DNA of 64,000 nt from Haplomitrium mnioides (lineage: Eukaryota; Marchantiophyta; Haplomitriopsida; Calobryales), in the NCBI GenBank assembly GCA_049999725.1, contig JBNGIS010020367.1:127764-191763 (forward strand), read 5' to 3'. Position 1 is the stretch's first letter. Each line of letters opens with the position of its first letter. Below the pieces are notes generated by a model. The model saw only the letters and a list, made by a program, of their open reading frames with translations. It was not told the origin of the DNA and searched no databases. The position numbers and the translations under genes are program-made. Positions 11,343-22,980 of the stretch are shown here, one piece after another.

Positions 11343-11348
11343 TATCCC
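11343..11348. other. Target-site duplication, right copy (tatccc)
   Basis: Matches 6504-6509; see that entry. Confidence 0.55.
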
Positions 11349-11680
11349 TTCCTCTAGATTGCCTATCTTGAGAACCATGGTGTTCTTGGGATGCCTTCGC
11401 ACCATGAAATTGAGTAATGGCTTAGTGATGCTCCTAAACTCGCGAAATTTATGCTAGTGCTTCAAATCACTAGTTGACACTTTACCCAATCCAATGTCCC
11501 TATCACTAGTCACAAGAAGCCCTATATTGATTGCTCTTCTTTTACACTTCATTGTCACATGCACAAGCCTCTCTATGTCGAGTTTTTCATTCTCGTCACT
11601 CCTAAGATGCAAGTGGCTTTGTATGTTCTTCATTGTTCTACACAAAATTTGCTATTCGTAGGCTAATCTTGTTGGCTCAA
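11343..11680 (-). repeat. A1 5' LTR, remainder to its outer end
   Basis: It continues the LTR interrupted at 6509. It resembles the outer part of A5's 3' LTR at 52795-53048 ('ctctagattgcctatcttgag' against 'ctctagaccgtctatcttggg', then 'ttgaca'-bearing sequence). The outer end is set near 11680 at ttggctcaa, compared with tggctgaca at the A4 terminus. The end position is approximate. Confidence 0.5.
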
Positions 11681-14600
11681 TACATTTGATCATGTTAGAG
11701 TAGTGTTATGGTATAGCTTGAAAAGTTTTTTCAATTAGCACCTCTATTTCTATAGTCACAACTATAAGAAACTAAAAAATTAAAAGATAATGAATACACA
11801 AAAAATTCTAACATGGATTTGAGAAGAAAATTATATCCAAAAAGGAAGTAATTCAAAAATTGCTAAGAAAAATAGGAAAGAGAACACGTTTGTTTGTGAT
11901 AATAGAAATAAACTTTCTATGTGAAAACTAGAAAGTGGTGTTTCCACTAAAAAAAATTGTGTAGCCTTTGCTACCATATTTTTCATTGTTAGAACATCAC
12001 TTGTATTTAATGCATCGAGAATATGTATTTTTGTAGCTTTTTTTTTTTCTTTTTCTCTCCGAAAGATTTCTAATTTTATTGTTTTGTGATACCTTTTGAA
12101 AAGGAATTTTTTTAATACTTGTAAATATTCTATTGATTTATTTAGTAAATTGATTTAGTTATCTATCTTTTGTTTGTATATTTCAAGCAACATGAGCGAC
12201 AAGAGGCAAAAAACGATTAGAATTCAAAATTTATACTCTTATAAGAGTTTCACCATTGAACGGAAATGTGACTATCTTCAAATTGTATCAATGAGGATAA
12301 AAGATTGGTAAACCAAAAGTTGACTCTTGGCAAAAAATATACCAATTTCACAACTAGATATGTCATTATATGATGATTGTGAGAGTGAAATCTATGTGAA
12401 TATAAGATCAAGGAGTGAACCTATGGGTATATAAGATCCAAAAGTAACCCTAGGCATGCATAGGGCCCAACCTGCAAGTCAAGAAATTAAGCTATACTCC
12501 TTCAAAAATTTTCAAAAACACAAGACCATATGTGCACCAAGGCTTTGATTCTCCACTAAGAATTCATTGCTCAAGAACTAGAGCTCTTGTATTGAAATCC
12601 AAGCATAAAAACAAAACTTTGAGGATGACTTGATGGTATTTGCGTCACCATCTTGAGAATATTTTTGACATGTCTTCATGACCAACTAATGAAGATGGCA
12701 AACTCCAAGACTAGAATGTTTTTGTTAGTTTTACTCTAAGAACAAAATCACAATTTGGATGGGAAATCATGACAAGAGAAACTTCCTTGAAAAGAAGGCA
12801 ACCATTCAAACTGCTAGGGAAACAATCAAGCAATGATTCCCAATTACAAAATATTTCTATTGAACTATTGTAATGGTATCAAAAAATTCAATGAAAAATG
12901 CTATTTGATATTCAAGATTTTGGTGAGGATGTTTTTTTTGACTCGGTCAACTTCTCTCACAACTCAAACATGTTTAGCTAGACTTAAGAAGCAGACTCCA
13001 AAACTAAAATATAATTCAAATGATGCTAAAGATCTTGAAGATAATACTTTGTCTCTAGCCGCTAGATCTACATACATACCAACCAAATAGAAGACTTTTT
13101 TTTAGAACCAAAACCTAAATGAGTAAATCTATAGCGTGATAATTTCTTGCTAAAAGTTCATCATGACAAGAGCTTTATAAAGAGAAAACTCAATCTCGTG
13201 TCAATTTTGAAGTTGAGAGGAAAATTTATATTATTGAGCAATAAATGTATGTCATTGTGCAAGATAGGTTTTTTTGAATTATTAGAGAAGTGTAAATTTG
13301 GAAAAACGTAGAGAATCTACATATTGCATTTGATTTAGGAATACTAAGAAAAGATTCTAGCGAATGTAATTGATTTACTTTGCCTTGTGGTACCATTATT
13401 TGTAGAAGAGTATTCAAATTTACATTATCTATGGACAATGACAAAATGTACAGAATAGAAGAACCAAGAAAACACTCATCTTAGAGGTACTTTTGGAAAG
13501 AGAGATCTATTTTCTAGAGTCATATTTGCACGTGAGTAGATGGAAAAATTTTCAATGACTTTGAGAGAGATTGTGAACTCATGAAATACATAATTTTCTT
13601 GATAATTTACCAAATGGGAAATTTATGATTATCATTCAACTTATTTAAAAATGAAGGATTCCAATTGTATTTACTTTCTATAGTTTAACAAAACATTGGA
13701 GAAATATTTTCCAAATATTAAATTCCTAAACACAATAGATTTGTTATTTGTGAAATGTTCAAAGAAATAAAATCTCAGTGGAAGAGGTACTTTTTGGAGT
13801 CTTAAAAAGTTAAGAAAATGATTTGACTTGTGCTTTTCAAGATTGTTGTACTGTTTTATCTAATCTTTTTCAAATATGGCATTTTTTATTTCATTGAGCT
13901 TAAAAGATTCCAAATGCACAAGAGTTGTTAGACGCTCATGGAACTAGTTATTGTTGCTTGCATCTCATTGCTTGCAAGAAGTTTATGCATATGTGGGATT
14001 CAATATTGTTGTTTGTAGCCATAGGCAGGCATAAGTTCTATTTAAGCATTAGATTCATTATTGTTTGCAAGTTTTCTTTGAGACCATATGAAATTATGAA
14101 GTCTATGTGTGCATAAGATTTTTTTATGTTACTTGTTGTCATTGTAACCCATTAGACATTTAGAACTCCTTGAATGTATAAGATTCATTCCCTCTAATAT
14201 TTTTTTGTAGTTATAGAGTTATTGTTGTGGTTTGTGACCACCTTACTTATATAGACTTCAAGTGCAAAGGAGATCCATTTTTCTTTTGTTTTTTTTCTTA
14301 AAATTATTCTATTTTTGTTTGCAACCTTGCATACACAAGTAAATTCTCCTAAATTCTCAATAAAATACATCTTTTCTAATATTATTAATAACTATTGGCA
14401 TATTTGTGGTTCACCGATATATAGTCACTAATTGTTTCTTCAACATGATAAACAAACAAAAGAACTTGCAAACCATCAAAAGAAATGTTGTGTCAATTAA
14501 AAAAATACTTGGACATCTTGATCAATGGCGTGGATCAAAATAAAACGTTAGCCCCACATTTTCCATCACCACCAAAGAATATCGATGAACATTGTTTTGA

Positions 14601-15431
14601 TAGGTGTGCATATTGTTGGCATATGAGTTTTCAATGATACTGTGTCTTCGCGGGTTTTCATAACTTATGGTAACTTGAGTGATACCTCTAACTTGATCAA
14701 TATGGTGTTGAACAAAATTTTATATGACTTTAAATGGCTTTTACTTACTACATTGTATGTTCACCTCAACAATTTGACACTAGAGAATAAGAAATCTATT
14801 TTGTTTGAATATCTTGGTTTTTTGTTGCCGAGAATGTCTTTCAAAAAATAAAAATATGATCTCTTAGAGTTGGCCATACCCATGATCAAGTTGATCAAAT
14901 GTTTAACAAATTCTTGAAACATTTTGATTGTATCATATCTTTGATGCTAATAAGTCTTACCGAGGTGCTACAATTATCTTAAAATCCAAAACCACAAGTA
15001 ATTTTTTGCATAAGAGGCTTCGGACTTCAAATTATTGCTATAGGAATCTACCTCATTTGTTTAAAAAATCAATGATATAACCTTCAATCAATATGTTAAG
15101 CTCAACTAGAGTCATTCAATTGCAAAGATTTAGAGCAAATAGGTTTCAAAAGATGCATTTTGGTTTCCTCCGAGTGGTGTTCAACAGCTCAAGTGTCTGT
15201 ATCAGAAGTGGATAGGGAAATTCCAAGTACAATGTAGAGCTCTTTGAAGGCTTATTGTTAAATCAAATGATGTCAGATAAAAGCAGAGAAGTTGCTACAA
15301 CCGAAGTGGTTCTTTCTTTATGAAGAATATACATAAGAACTACTAAAAGTTCTTTATAGATTTTGATGTTTACTTGTAGATTGCATTTTTTCTGGCCCAG
15401 CATAAGATTGCAATGCATATCATTTTTCACA
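11681..15431. other. AT-rich spacer with no recognised gene
   Basis: This 3.75-kb stretch is visibly more AT-rich than everything around it, with many poly-A and poly-T runs. No open frame exceeds 85 codons and none resembles a transposon domain or a conserved plant protein. No LTR landmark shared with the rest of the window was found. Between about 13950 and 14220 there are loosely repeated 'gcataagattcatt'-like phrases roughly 60-70 bases apart, which could be an old tandem repeat. It may be older intergenic DNA or an unrecognised relic. Confidence 0.5.
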
Positions 15432-16740
15432 TGCTTCTCTCCTCTTTTAACATCCAAAGATGTGATTTTAGAGAGGAGGGGTGACAAAGTATTACATGGC
15501 TATTTATTGAGACGATCCTAAAACCATTGTCTTCAAGTTCAAGTATTAACAAATCTACAATTTGCTTTACAAGCCTACACACTACTCAACAGCCCCAAAT
15601 ACACATAGTAGAATCGGACCCACACTAAAGGATTTTTATGGTACACGTAGAGTTCTTGATTACAATCCAATTTCAAGACATCAAATATACACTACCACAA
15701 ATAGAGGTAGATATAGTTCTCGCATGATATTGGGCCTTCCCCTCTCCCATGTAGCCAGAAACTCCAACAACTAAGAAAAATGAAAGCACTCTTCTACTAT
15801 CTGAAAGGCTAACGTGGCAAGTTACTGTAGCACTTGAACAAGACAAGAATGTGTTCTAATTTTTTGACAAAACAACAAGGGTAAAACAAAATCTAACGTA
15901 CAAGCCTCACAATCATTCTCTATATCTCTCTCAACAATTGTTTCTTATTCTGTAGTGCCTCCACTAAATCTCTACAAATACAACACCGTAGAAATCACAC
16001 GTGACCAACACCCACCAAACACTCCCACGTACTTCCTCTACTCTTGGAAGCAGATCTTCACCAATATTTCCACACCACATAAAACACTACAAGGCAAAGT
16101 TTGACATGATCTCACAAGGCTGACCAACACAATTGGATCCAAGAGACTATCGGTCGAAGTCTTCACTCGATATTTGATGACCTAATGTTTGGTAACCCAA
16201 ACTCTGATGACCTGAACTTTGCCAACCCAAACTTTGGGACCCGATATTGTTATCCCTTTCCAAGGGATGGTGCATCCTTACTCCACTCATTTCCTTCATT
16301 CAAATTGCACCAAAAGCACATTAAAGTCCTTTTTCTATCAAGGCAGGCCACAAACCTAATGATTGAGAATGGAGGACACAGTGACACGAACTACCTCGAC
16401 CTTGCATTTTGCCTTTGCTTCACCAATGCTACTAATGCTTGCTTGTTCCACAACCCTTTGCCACACACTCTATTTCCTTGGGTTTTCCTTGACATGAGCT
16501 CTCTTGTGAGTTCTCCTATAATAAATCAAGAGGGCACTCCAACTTTCAATCATCTTGATTCTTGCCTCTTTGTCCCACTACCCTTGCTGATGAGTGGTTG
16601 GTTGATTACTTCCGCCTGATTGTATATCCTAAGTACTTTAGTGTTCATAAAAGGTTGATGTGACTGAAAACAAGAAAGGGATCTAGTTACGCACCTAAAT
16701 CCGAAAACTTTGCTCGTAGTGCTTTCAAACAAGGCTAAAA
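15432..16740 (-). repeat. A2 3' LTR
   Basis: The minus-strand end reads rc of tgcttctctcctctttt, comparable with tgttgctcccctttcc at 51881. Inside are 'ccaaagatgtgatttt.gagag', shared with A1 near 4390, and 'attcaaattgcacc..aagcac', shared with A1 and A4. The other border is set by 'ggctaaaa' followed by the PPT, against 'ggctgaca' plus PPT in A4. At 1.3 kb it is much shorter than the A4 LTR, and its middle is not alignable by eye. Confidence 0.65.
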
Positions 16741-16758
16741 TGACTCCCTTTTTAATTG
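16741..16758 (-). other. A2 polypurine tract
   Basis: Minus strand caattaaaaagggagtca directly before the LTR. It corresponds base for base to the A4 tract caattcaaaggggagtta. Confidence 0.6.
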
Positions 16759-17059
16759 TGAAGTGTCCTCGTAAGCATCCATGTGATCTCTCATTGGATG
16801 ACCTCCTTGCTACATTGCACTTTTTCCACTCCCACTTCCTTTACAAAAAACACTAGCTATTTATATTTTATGCAACTGTCTTGTTGAACACCCTCTCTAC
16901 ATATCTCGAGACTCATAGCCAATCATCATTGATTCCCTCCCATCTTCCTCTATATTCACATACCTCTTTAGACAACATAATGTATCCGATTGGTAATCCT
17001 TTCCTCTTCTGAGTTTTTGAGCTCCAGAGACTCATTTTGATGAAGCTTCTTAACTTCCT

Positions 17060-18060
17060 TGGAAAATACAAAAACTTGTTGTCATACTACAACGTGAGAT
17101 TTTCATCTTGAACATCTATATGCTTGAGCCTCATATCATGTTGCCTTTTTCACAATTCCTATTGGTGTTTCAATAGTCATTGGGCTTGCACTCAAATCTT
17201 TTCCAAAGCTTGGAGCTCATGGATTTTTTCTGTCTTGCTTTGGTCGTCCTTCATCCTTTCTCTAGCTAATACCCTCATCGTTGGCACCTCGAATTTAACA
17301 CGCACTAGTGCATGTGGTTTGAAAACCAGAAAGTAGAGGGAGTGGCCAATTGTGGTCTTTTAGGCCAAATTGTAGGTGTGGGTGGCTGTTAGCAGCTTCA
17401 AGTCCCAATCTGCCTTGTTAGTCACCACATACTTGCTGAGAATTTTGCCCATAGTTTTGTTTGCTCTCTCTGTCAGCTTATTGGCCTTCATATGATAGGT
17501 TGTAGTGTAGTGGTGCTTAATTAAGTACTTATTGGTTAAATCTTGCACCTTTTGATTCATAAAATGCATGTCTTTGTTGCTTTCCAATTCAAGCGGTGCC
17601 TCAAAATTGCAAAACGTCTATTTGTAGACAAAGGTTGCCACCGTCTTGGCGTCATCCTTTTGGGTGGCCCTCACTTCAACCAATTTAGTTGCATAATCTA
17701 TGGTAAAGAGAATGTATTGTTTTCCGTAATGAGTGGAGGATGCAATCGGTCCAATGAAGTTGATGCCCCACTTTTCAAAAGGTGCCAATGGAACAATCAA
17801 GACGAATGGGTGATGTAGAGAGGCTGCTTGTTTCTTTGTCCTTTGATAAGTGTCACACTTCCTCACAAAGAAGTAGACAACCAAGTGTAGGGTCGGCCAC
17901 CAGTAGCCTTTGCCCAACACTTTACACACCATGGTTTTGAGTGCAAAGTAACCCATACCTCTTCTCCATATAGTGCCCTTTAAACCACTGTGCCTTGATC
18001 TCTTTCCAAGGACCTCATGATCATGCCACCCATCCCCCACTTATGTATCACTTCTTTTTA
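17060..18060 (-). pseudogene. A2 integrase, decayed
   Basis: The two minus frames 17618-18040 and 17360-17587 together cover the zinc-binding end and catalytic core. The first catalytic aspartate is asparagine (WGINFIGPI), the second motif is SNKDMHF instead of SDQGTHF, and only the glutamate in LTERANK is kept. The zinc finger has C..Y in place of C..C. Carboxy-terminal sequence continues to about 17060 with stops. Position next to the 3' LTR is as in A4. It cannot be active. Confidence 0.8.
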
Positions 18061-18129
18061 GCTTCACCTTTCGAAGGAAGAGTCTTATTACCTCCCTATT
18101 GCTACCCTTTGAAAATTGGGCTAACAAAA

Positions 18130-18892
18130 CAAATTAAATGATATAGGCATATTCTATGGACTTCTTTGCTCTTACAAAAAACAAATCCTCATGTGGAAAA
18201 CATCATCTACCTCATTTGCATTGATTGAGCCATCCATCTGGGAGAAGAAATTTTCATTTTGGTGCATCATTCCTAGTTTGATTTACACCTCAAAATTGAA
18301 CTCTTGCAAGAGAAGCCTCCACCTCACAATCCTCCCTGTCATATCTGGATTTTTCACCTTATAGTAAAGAGCATTTGTGATTTGTGTGAAAGATCATCTT
18401 GTAATAGAGTAGATAGTATCTCAATTTCTTCAATGACTAAATGATCCTCTAGTCCTCTCAATCAATTGTAGAATAGTTCTTTTGTGAGGTGGACAACAAC
18501 CTACTTGCAAAGTAAATAGGATGGTCATTGCCTCCTTCATCCAATGGACTGAGCACTATCTATATACACAATCCAATACGCCAATAATGACATGAAACTC
18601 CTTCTCCCAAGTAAGAGGCATGAGCACTTGTGCATTTGCAAGTCTCTTTTTCAGCTCGTGGAAGCTGTAAAACCTTTCAAGTGTAGGCTTAAAGTTAGCA
18701 CCCCCCTTCGTTATTTCCATGAGGGGTAAGGTCACGAGCGCAAATTGGGCGATGAATCTTCTGTAATAGCTCATGCAACCAAGAAAACCCTGTATCTTCT
18801 TCAGATTGGTGGGGAAGGTGAATCTCATCCACATCGTGACCTTTTCTAAATCCACCTTGATTTCACGACTAGATACTTTGTGGCTTAGTAAT
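18130..18892 (-). pseudogene. A2 RT thumb and RNase H, truncated
   Basis: The frame 18556-18892 carries FPTNLKKIQGFLGCMSYYRRFI, the RT connection region conserved at 37288-37941 and 46672 onward. RNase H sequence follows to about 18130 with many stops. The RT is cut at about 18892, exactly where the LTR of C1 starts. The catalytic palm is missing: in A4 coordinates roughly 520 bases are absent before RT resumes at 22981. Confidence 0.75.
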
Positions 18893-19281
18893 TGTACAAG
18901 CATAATATTGTACTATTGAAAAGAAAATAGAGAGGAGTAAAGGAAATGGTACAAGGTTATTTTTTGGGTTGAATTGAGATAATATTGCTTGAATTTGAAG
19001 TTACTTTTAGAGCTTTTAAGGTCGAAATTAGAAGTAACTTCTAAGTGATCAATTCTAGGCTTGAAAGTGAAAGTGACTTGTTAGTAAAAGAAAGAGTGAT
19101 GACACCTTCTTCTTCTCTTATATAAAAAGACGGGCTTCAAAGCCCAACTCCTCATTCTAAAGTTCCTCTTGAATCACTTGGGTTCTTTGGATTCTTGGCT
19201 TTTGCTTGCCTTATTAGCATTTGGTTGAAAAACTCTATTAGAATTCACTCATTTGGATTTAGTCTTTGAGTTTTTCTTACA
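18893..19281 (+). repeat. C1 5' LTR
   Basis: Begins tgtacaagc and ends ttcttaca, giving TGTA...TACA termini; about 389 bases. A TATA box lies at 19119. The start is fixed by the end of A2 RT homology and the end by the PBS two bases later. Confidence 0.65.
19119..19127 (+). promoter_or_regulatory. C1 LTR TATA box
   Basis: tatataaaa followed by GC-containing leader sequence, in the usual position about 160 bases before the LTR end. It would drive genomic RNA of C1. Confidence 0.5.
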
Positions 19282-19282
19282 T

Positions 19283-19294
19283 TGGTATTAGAGC
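19283..19294 (+). other. C1 primer-binding site
   Basis: tggtattagagc differs by one base from TGGTATCAGAGC, the well-known plant initiator Met-tRNA primer site. It starts one base after the LTR end. Confidence 0.8.
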
Positions 19295-19326
19295 TACGGT
19301 TCTTTTGTTTTTGGTGGTGAGTTGTA

Positions 19327-20000
19327 TGGAAAATCACGAAGGAGTGGTTCAAGAAATGCAACAATGAACATCTTTCATGCCTTTTGGAAGTTAGAATGAA
19401 ACAAAGAGCAACATTTTGAGAAGAAGAAAAATATGAGCAATTTCTAATGCCAAAAGTATATGATGGAAGAATGGTTTGTAGTGCATCTCATAACTTCATT
19501 TTCAATTGTGATCAAAATTTTGAAGCTACAACAACTAGAGAAGATGGTCTACAAATTCTATTTGCTGCAAGTCAATTAGCAAGAAGTTACAAAGACTTGG
19601 TGGAGATATCAAATAGAAAAAACACAACATGGATTTGATGCATTTATTGTTTCTTAGTGTAAATTCAAAGTTCTAAATTTAAAAATTTAGAATTGTAAAT
19701 GCTTCAAAATTAGCAAGAGATGGATTGGCCAAATCAAAGAAACTTAGTAGAGTGAGAAGCTATGTTATACATTTTCAACATACAATTATGCAAATTTTTG
19801 ATATAAGAGAAAAATAAACACAAGACCGTTTTGTTCAAGGATTGAAGCCTTGCAAGAGAATACAATTTACAATGAGAGAGCCTACTGATTTAGAAGAAAA
19901 AATGAGCATAGCAGAGCGGTATGAATCATTACTTACTGCTACAAAAGCTAAGTCGTGTTCTCAACCATTAGAACAAAAAACTCAAAACTTTACAAGCTCT
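19327..20000 (+). pseudogene. C1 Gag, decayed
   Basis: The piece at 19447-19638 contains NFEATTTREDGL followed by FAASQLARSYKDLVE, a degenerate form of the chromoviral Gag capsid region (F..T..ED...FA...L.G.A..W). Frame breaks on both sides. It begins about 45 bases after the PBS with ATGGAAAATCACGAAG, which may be the original start. No zinc knuckle could be read with confidence. Confidence 0.55.
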
Positions 20001-20505
20001 AATAGAATCTAAATTTTGACAAAAAAAACTATAGGTACCTTGTTCCATCTTGATGACATGATTGATGATAACTCTTGAAGAATGTTGGTGGAGAGTAGGA
20101 GTTCTGAAAATTTTATGTCGCCACATTTTGCTAAGATAATCAAAGCAAAATTTAGGCATACCAAGAGGTGTGTTGTGATTATGACCATTGGCCAAAAGCA
20201 CAATGTGTTTCACTCTCAAAAAATTTTCTTCTAAGGATTGGAAAAGAGTATACGGAATCTGTGCAATTTGTTATTGCACCTATACAATTTGACATCATTT
20301 TAAGGTTGCCTTAGCTTGAAGATCAATCTACTAAATTTGATTGAGAAAAATGAAAGATTCATGTTTCCTTACAAGGTAAGAAATTGTGTATAGGTGTTTG
20401 ACACAATTGGTGAAAAAGCCTAAATTAGTTCAACATCTTAACTTAGACGAGCAAGAGTTGCTTGTTTTTACTGTTTGAATTAATCCCATCATAGACTTGA
20501 TGATA
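20001..20505 (+). pseudogene. C1 Gag-protease region, unreadable
   Basis: Lies between Gag and RT, where protease belongs. I could not find a convincing D-[ST]-G motif; only broken short frames remain. Confidence 0.3.
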
Positions 20506-21278
20506 GATATTATTTTAAAGGAGTTTGTGGATGTGGTTCGAGAGGATTTGCCAAAGTGGTTGCCAAATGATCAAGAAGTACCTCTTCCAATTGAGTTTAT
20601 ACCAAGAAGTACTCTTGAAAATCAACCTATATATCGATTATCACCACAAGAACTAGAAGAGATTTGAAAGACATGAATGAACCCTCTCAATAAGGATTTC
20701 ATTCTACATAATACTTCACCTTGGGAATCTCCAACATTGTTTATACCAAAGAAGATGGTGGATTTCATCTTTGTACAAATTATCAAGGCTTGAACAATTA
20801 AACAGTAAAGAATGCCTATACTCTACCTCGTATTGATGATTTGTTGGATAAATTGAATGGTATGTGATTCACTTCTAAGTTGGATATTTGAAGTGGTTAT
20901 TGGAAAATTCCTATCAAGCCAAGTGATGTGTCAAAAACAACTTTTCTTACAAGGTGTAGGCACTCTAAGTGGAAGGTTCTTATATTTGACCTTACTAATG
21001 CTCCGACGATATTTATGGAACAAATGCATCGAGTTTTTGATGATCTATTGGATAAGTCACTGTTGGTGTTTTTGGAACATATCCTTTTCTTTAGTAAAAG
21101 TGAAGTTGAGCATAGTGAGCATCTCAAAGAAGTATTGCAAAGACAACGCAGTCAAAAGTTTTATCAGAAGAAGTCTAAGTGTGATTTTTGGAGGCAAGAG
21201 GTGACTAACCTAGGACATAAAGTGTCTATGGAGGGCATCAATATAGTGGAAAAGAAAATTAAGGCTATTACAAAGTAG
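20506..21278 (+). pseudogene. C1 reverse transcriptase, decayed
   Basis: The amino end reads FVDVVREDLPKWLP then PLPIEFIP, with the classical SPWESPTLFIPKK motif near 20728. The next block is SKLDI.SGYWKIPIKPSDV, holding the first catalytic aspartate, then APTIFMEQMHRVFDDLL. The catalytic YxDD-type box is FLEH instead of FIDD, losing both acidic residues in their normal form. Stops and frameshifts occur near 20670, 20790 and 20890. The open frame 20928-21278 is the longest surviving piece. Confidence 0.8.
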
Positions 21279-21289
21279 CCAACGCCCAA

Positions 21290-21780
21290 TGAGGCAAAAA
21301 ATGTTCAATATTTCAATGTATTGGCAAGTTTTTATAGAAGATTCATCCATTAATATGCTTATATTGTTGCACCGTTTACGGATCTGCTAAGAAAAGAGGC
21401 AAGGTTTCAATGGAAGATAAAAAAGCATGAGATATTTCAACAACTCAAAGGTGTCTTCTTATCCAATTCTACAACTATATGATTTAAAAAAACGTTGTAT
21501 AAGTTATTTTGATGCCTGTAATTTTGCTACTAGGATAGTGTTACAACAAAAGTTTGAGGATGGACTTTATCCGATTGCTTTCATGTCACGCCGACTAAAT
21601 ACAACAAAGGGGAATTATTGTGCGAGGGATAGAGAGAAATCAGCAATGGTTTATGCTACCAAGTTTAGGAAACACTATCTTTTACAATTACATGTACTTA
21701 TACGCACTGATCACAAGCCCTTGATGCAATCGATTCACTTAAAAAATGTAACAAACCGTCAGAATTGATGGAAAGATAAG
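21290..21780 (+). pseudogene. C1 RT connection and RNase H, decayed
   Basis: The frame 21427-21768 shows SYFDACNFATRIVLQQ (first acidic residue), then YCARDREKSAMVYATKFRKHYL and RTDHKPLMQ, the standard RNase H landmarks of Ty3 elements. RNase H degrades the RNA template after minus-strand synthesis. A connection segment with FYRRFIH lies at about 21330-21350. It is followed directly by integrase-linker sequence. Confidence 0.75.
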
Positions 21781-21989
21781 CTACAACTCTTTGATATTAA
21801 GTTGAAATGCAAGCTGGAATGTTTCCATACCATTCTTCATGCATTGTCACGAAGACCGGATCCATGATTAAATACTTTAAAAGTTGCAAATGTTAGTATA
21901 TTGCATCTTGATGAAGCAACTAGTGACAACTCTTGACAAAAGTTGAATGAAAATGCATTCTTTAGTCTTGTTAAGATATGTCTGGCGAT

Positions 21990-22980
21990 CAAAGATAGTG
22001 AGTATCATGCATTTTCTATTTGGGATTGTATTCTCTATCAAAGCCATCAAATATATGTTCCACAAGATGATGTGCTTCAAATGGCTCATTTATAAGAAGT
22101 ATATGGCATTTCAATCTTTGGGCATCTTGAGGTAGACAAGATTATAAAGATGCTTCAACGGACTTGGTGGTGGCCAAACCTAGCTCAAGATGTTTGTGGT
22201 TTTGTTTGTTCTTGTAAAAGTTGTCAACAAAACAAGGCTTCAAATCAAATGCCACTTGGTCTTCTTCAATTACTACTGATTCCTACTACTCGGTAGAATC
22301 ATGTTAGTTTAGATCTTGTTACTTCGCTTTCAACCACGTCTCATAGGTTTACTACTAGTGTGGTGATAAGCTTAGCAAACAAATTCATCTAGCATCGACA
22401 ATAGATGTGGTGGATGCTCCTGAATTGGCTAAGATTTACTTTGATATAGCCTTCCAATATCATGGAATGGCAAAGGTGTTAATATTTGATAGAAATCCAT
22501 GATTCACTAGGAAGTTTTGGCGAGAGTTGCTCACACTTTTGGGTACCAAACTATCTATATGTACGACTTATCATTCTCAAATAAATAGGCAAACTGAACG
22601 AGAAAATTGTACTATGGAGGATGTGCTTCAAGCATTTATCAACATTCATCACACAGATTGGGATTGTTTCTTACCAATTGTGGAGTTTGTATACACCAAC
22701 TCCAAACAAGCAAGTACTAGATTTTCTCCTTTCTTTCTTAATTCTAGTCAACATCTTCTTCTTCCTAATGGTTTTTTTAATGCTTCCTCTTCCATTGTTC
22801 CAAGTCTTTCTACCTTTTTTTCTCATTTATCTTCCTCTTTGCAAGATGCCAAAAACCATCTTATTATTACTCAAAATTAGCAAAAAATATGCCGATAAAT
22901 ATAATAGTGATTTTTTATGTTTTTGATGACCAAGTTATGTTTTATACTCATGATCTTCCTTTGTCTTTAGATACTCAACA
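21990..22980 (+). pseudogene. C1 integrase, truncated and decayed
   Basis: The HHCC zinc domain is readable near 22110-22235 (GHLEVDKI, WWWPNLAQDV, CKSCQQNK). Core motifs are VSLDLVTSL near 22310, a degraded second aspartate in LIFDRNP near 22485 and the glutamate in QTEREN near 22595. The open frame 22527-22880 ends in Y..NS......SPFFLN. A carboxy-terminal KKYADKYN segment runs to about 22980, where homology changes to A2 RT. No chromodomain remains to be tested. Confidence 0.75.

Larger units (their letters stand above)
18893..22980 (+). mobile_element. C1: chromovirus-like Ty3/gypsy element, 3' truncated
   Basis: Plus strand: 5' LTR (18893-19281), PBS for initiator Met tRNA, gag, protease region, RT, RNase H and integrase, ending inside the integrase carboxy terminus at about 22980. 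No 3' LTR or PPT remains. The pol order and motifs (HHCC, QTER...LED/MED, TDHKPL) match chromovirus-type Ty3 elements and differ from family A. The right edge joins A2 RT about 520 bases further on than the left edge, so one deletion removed the C1 3' end together with adjacent A2 sequence. Confidence 0.75.

Noticed and set aside
12833-13090. 85-codon frame in the AT-rich spacer as a possible small gene
   Set aside because: No motif, no promoter or splice context, and stop-rich surroundings; not supportable.
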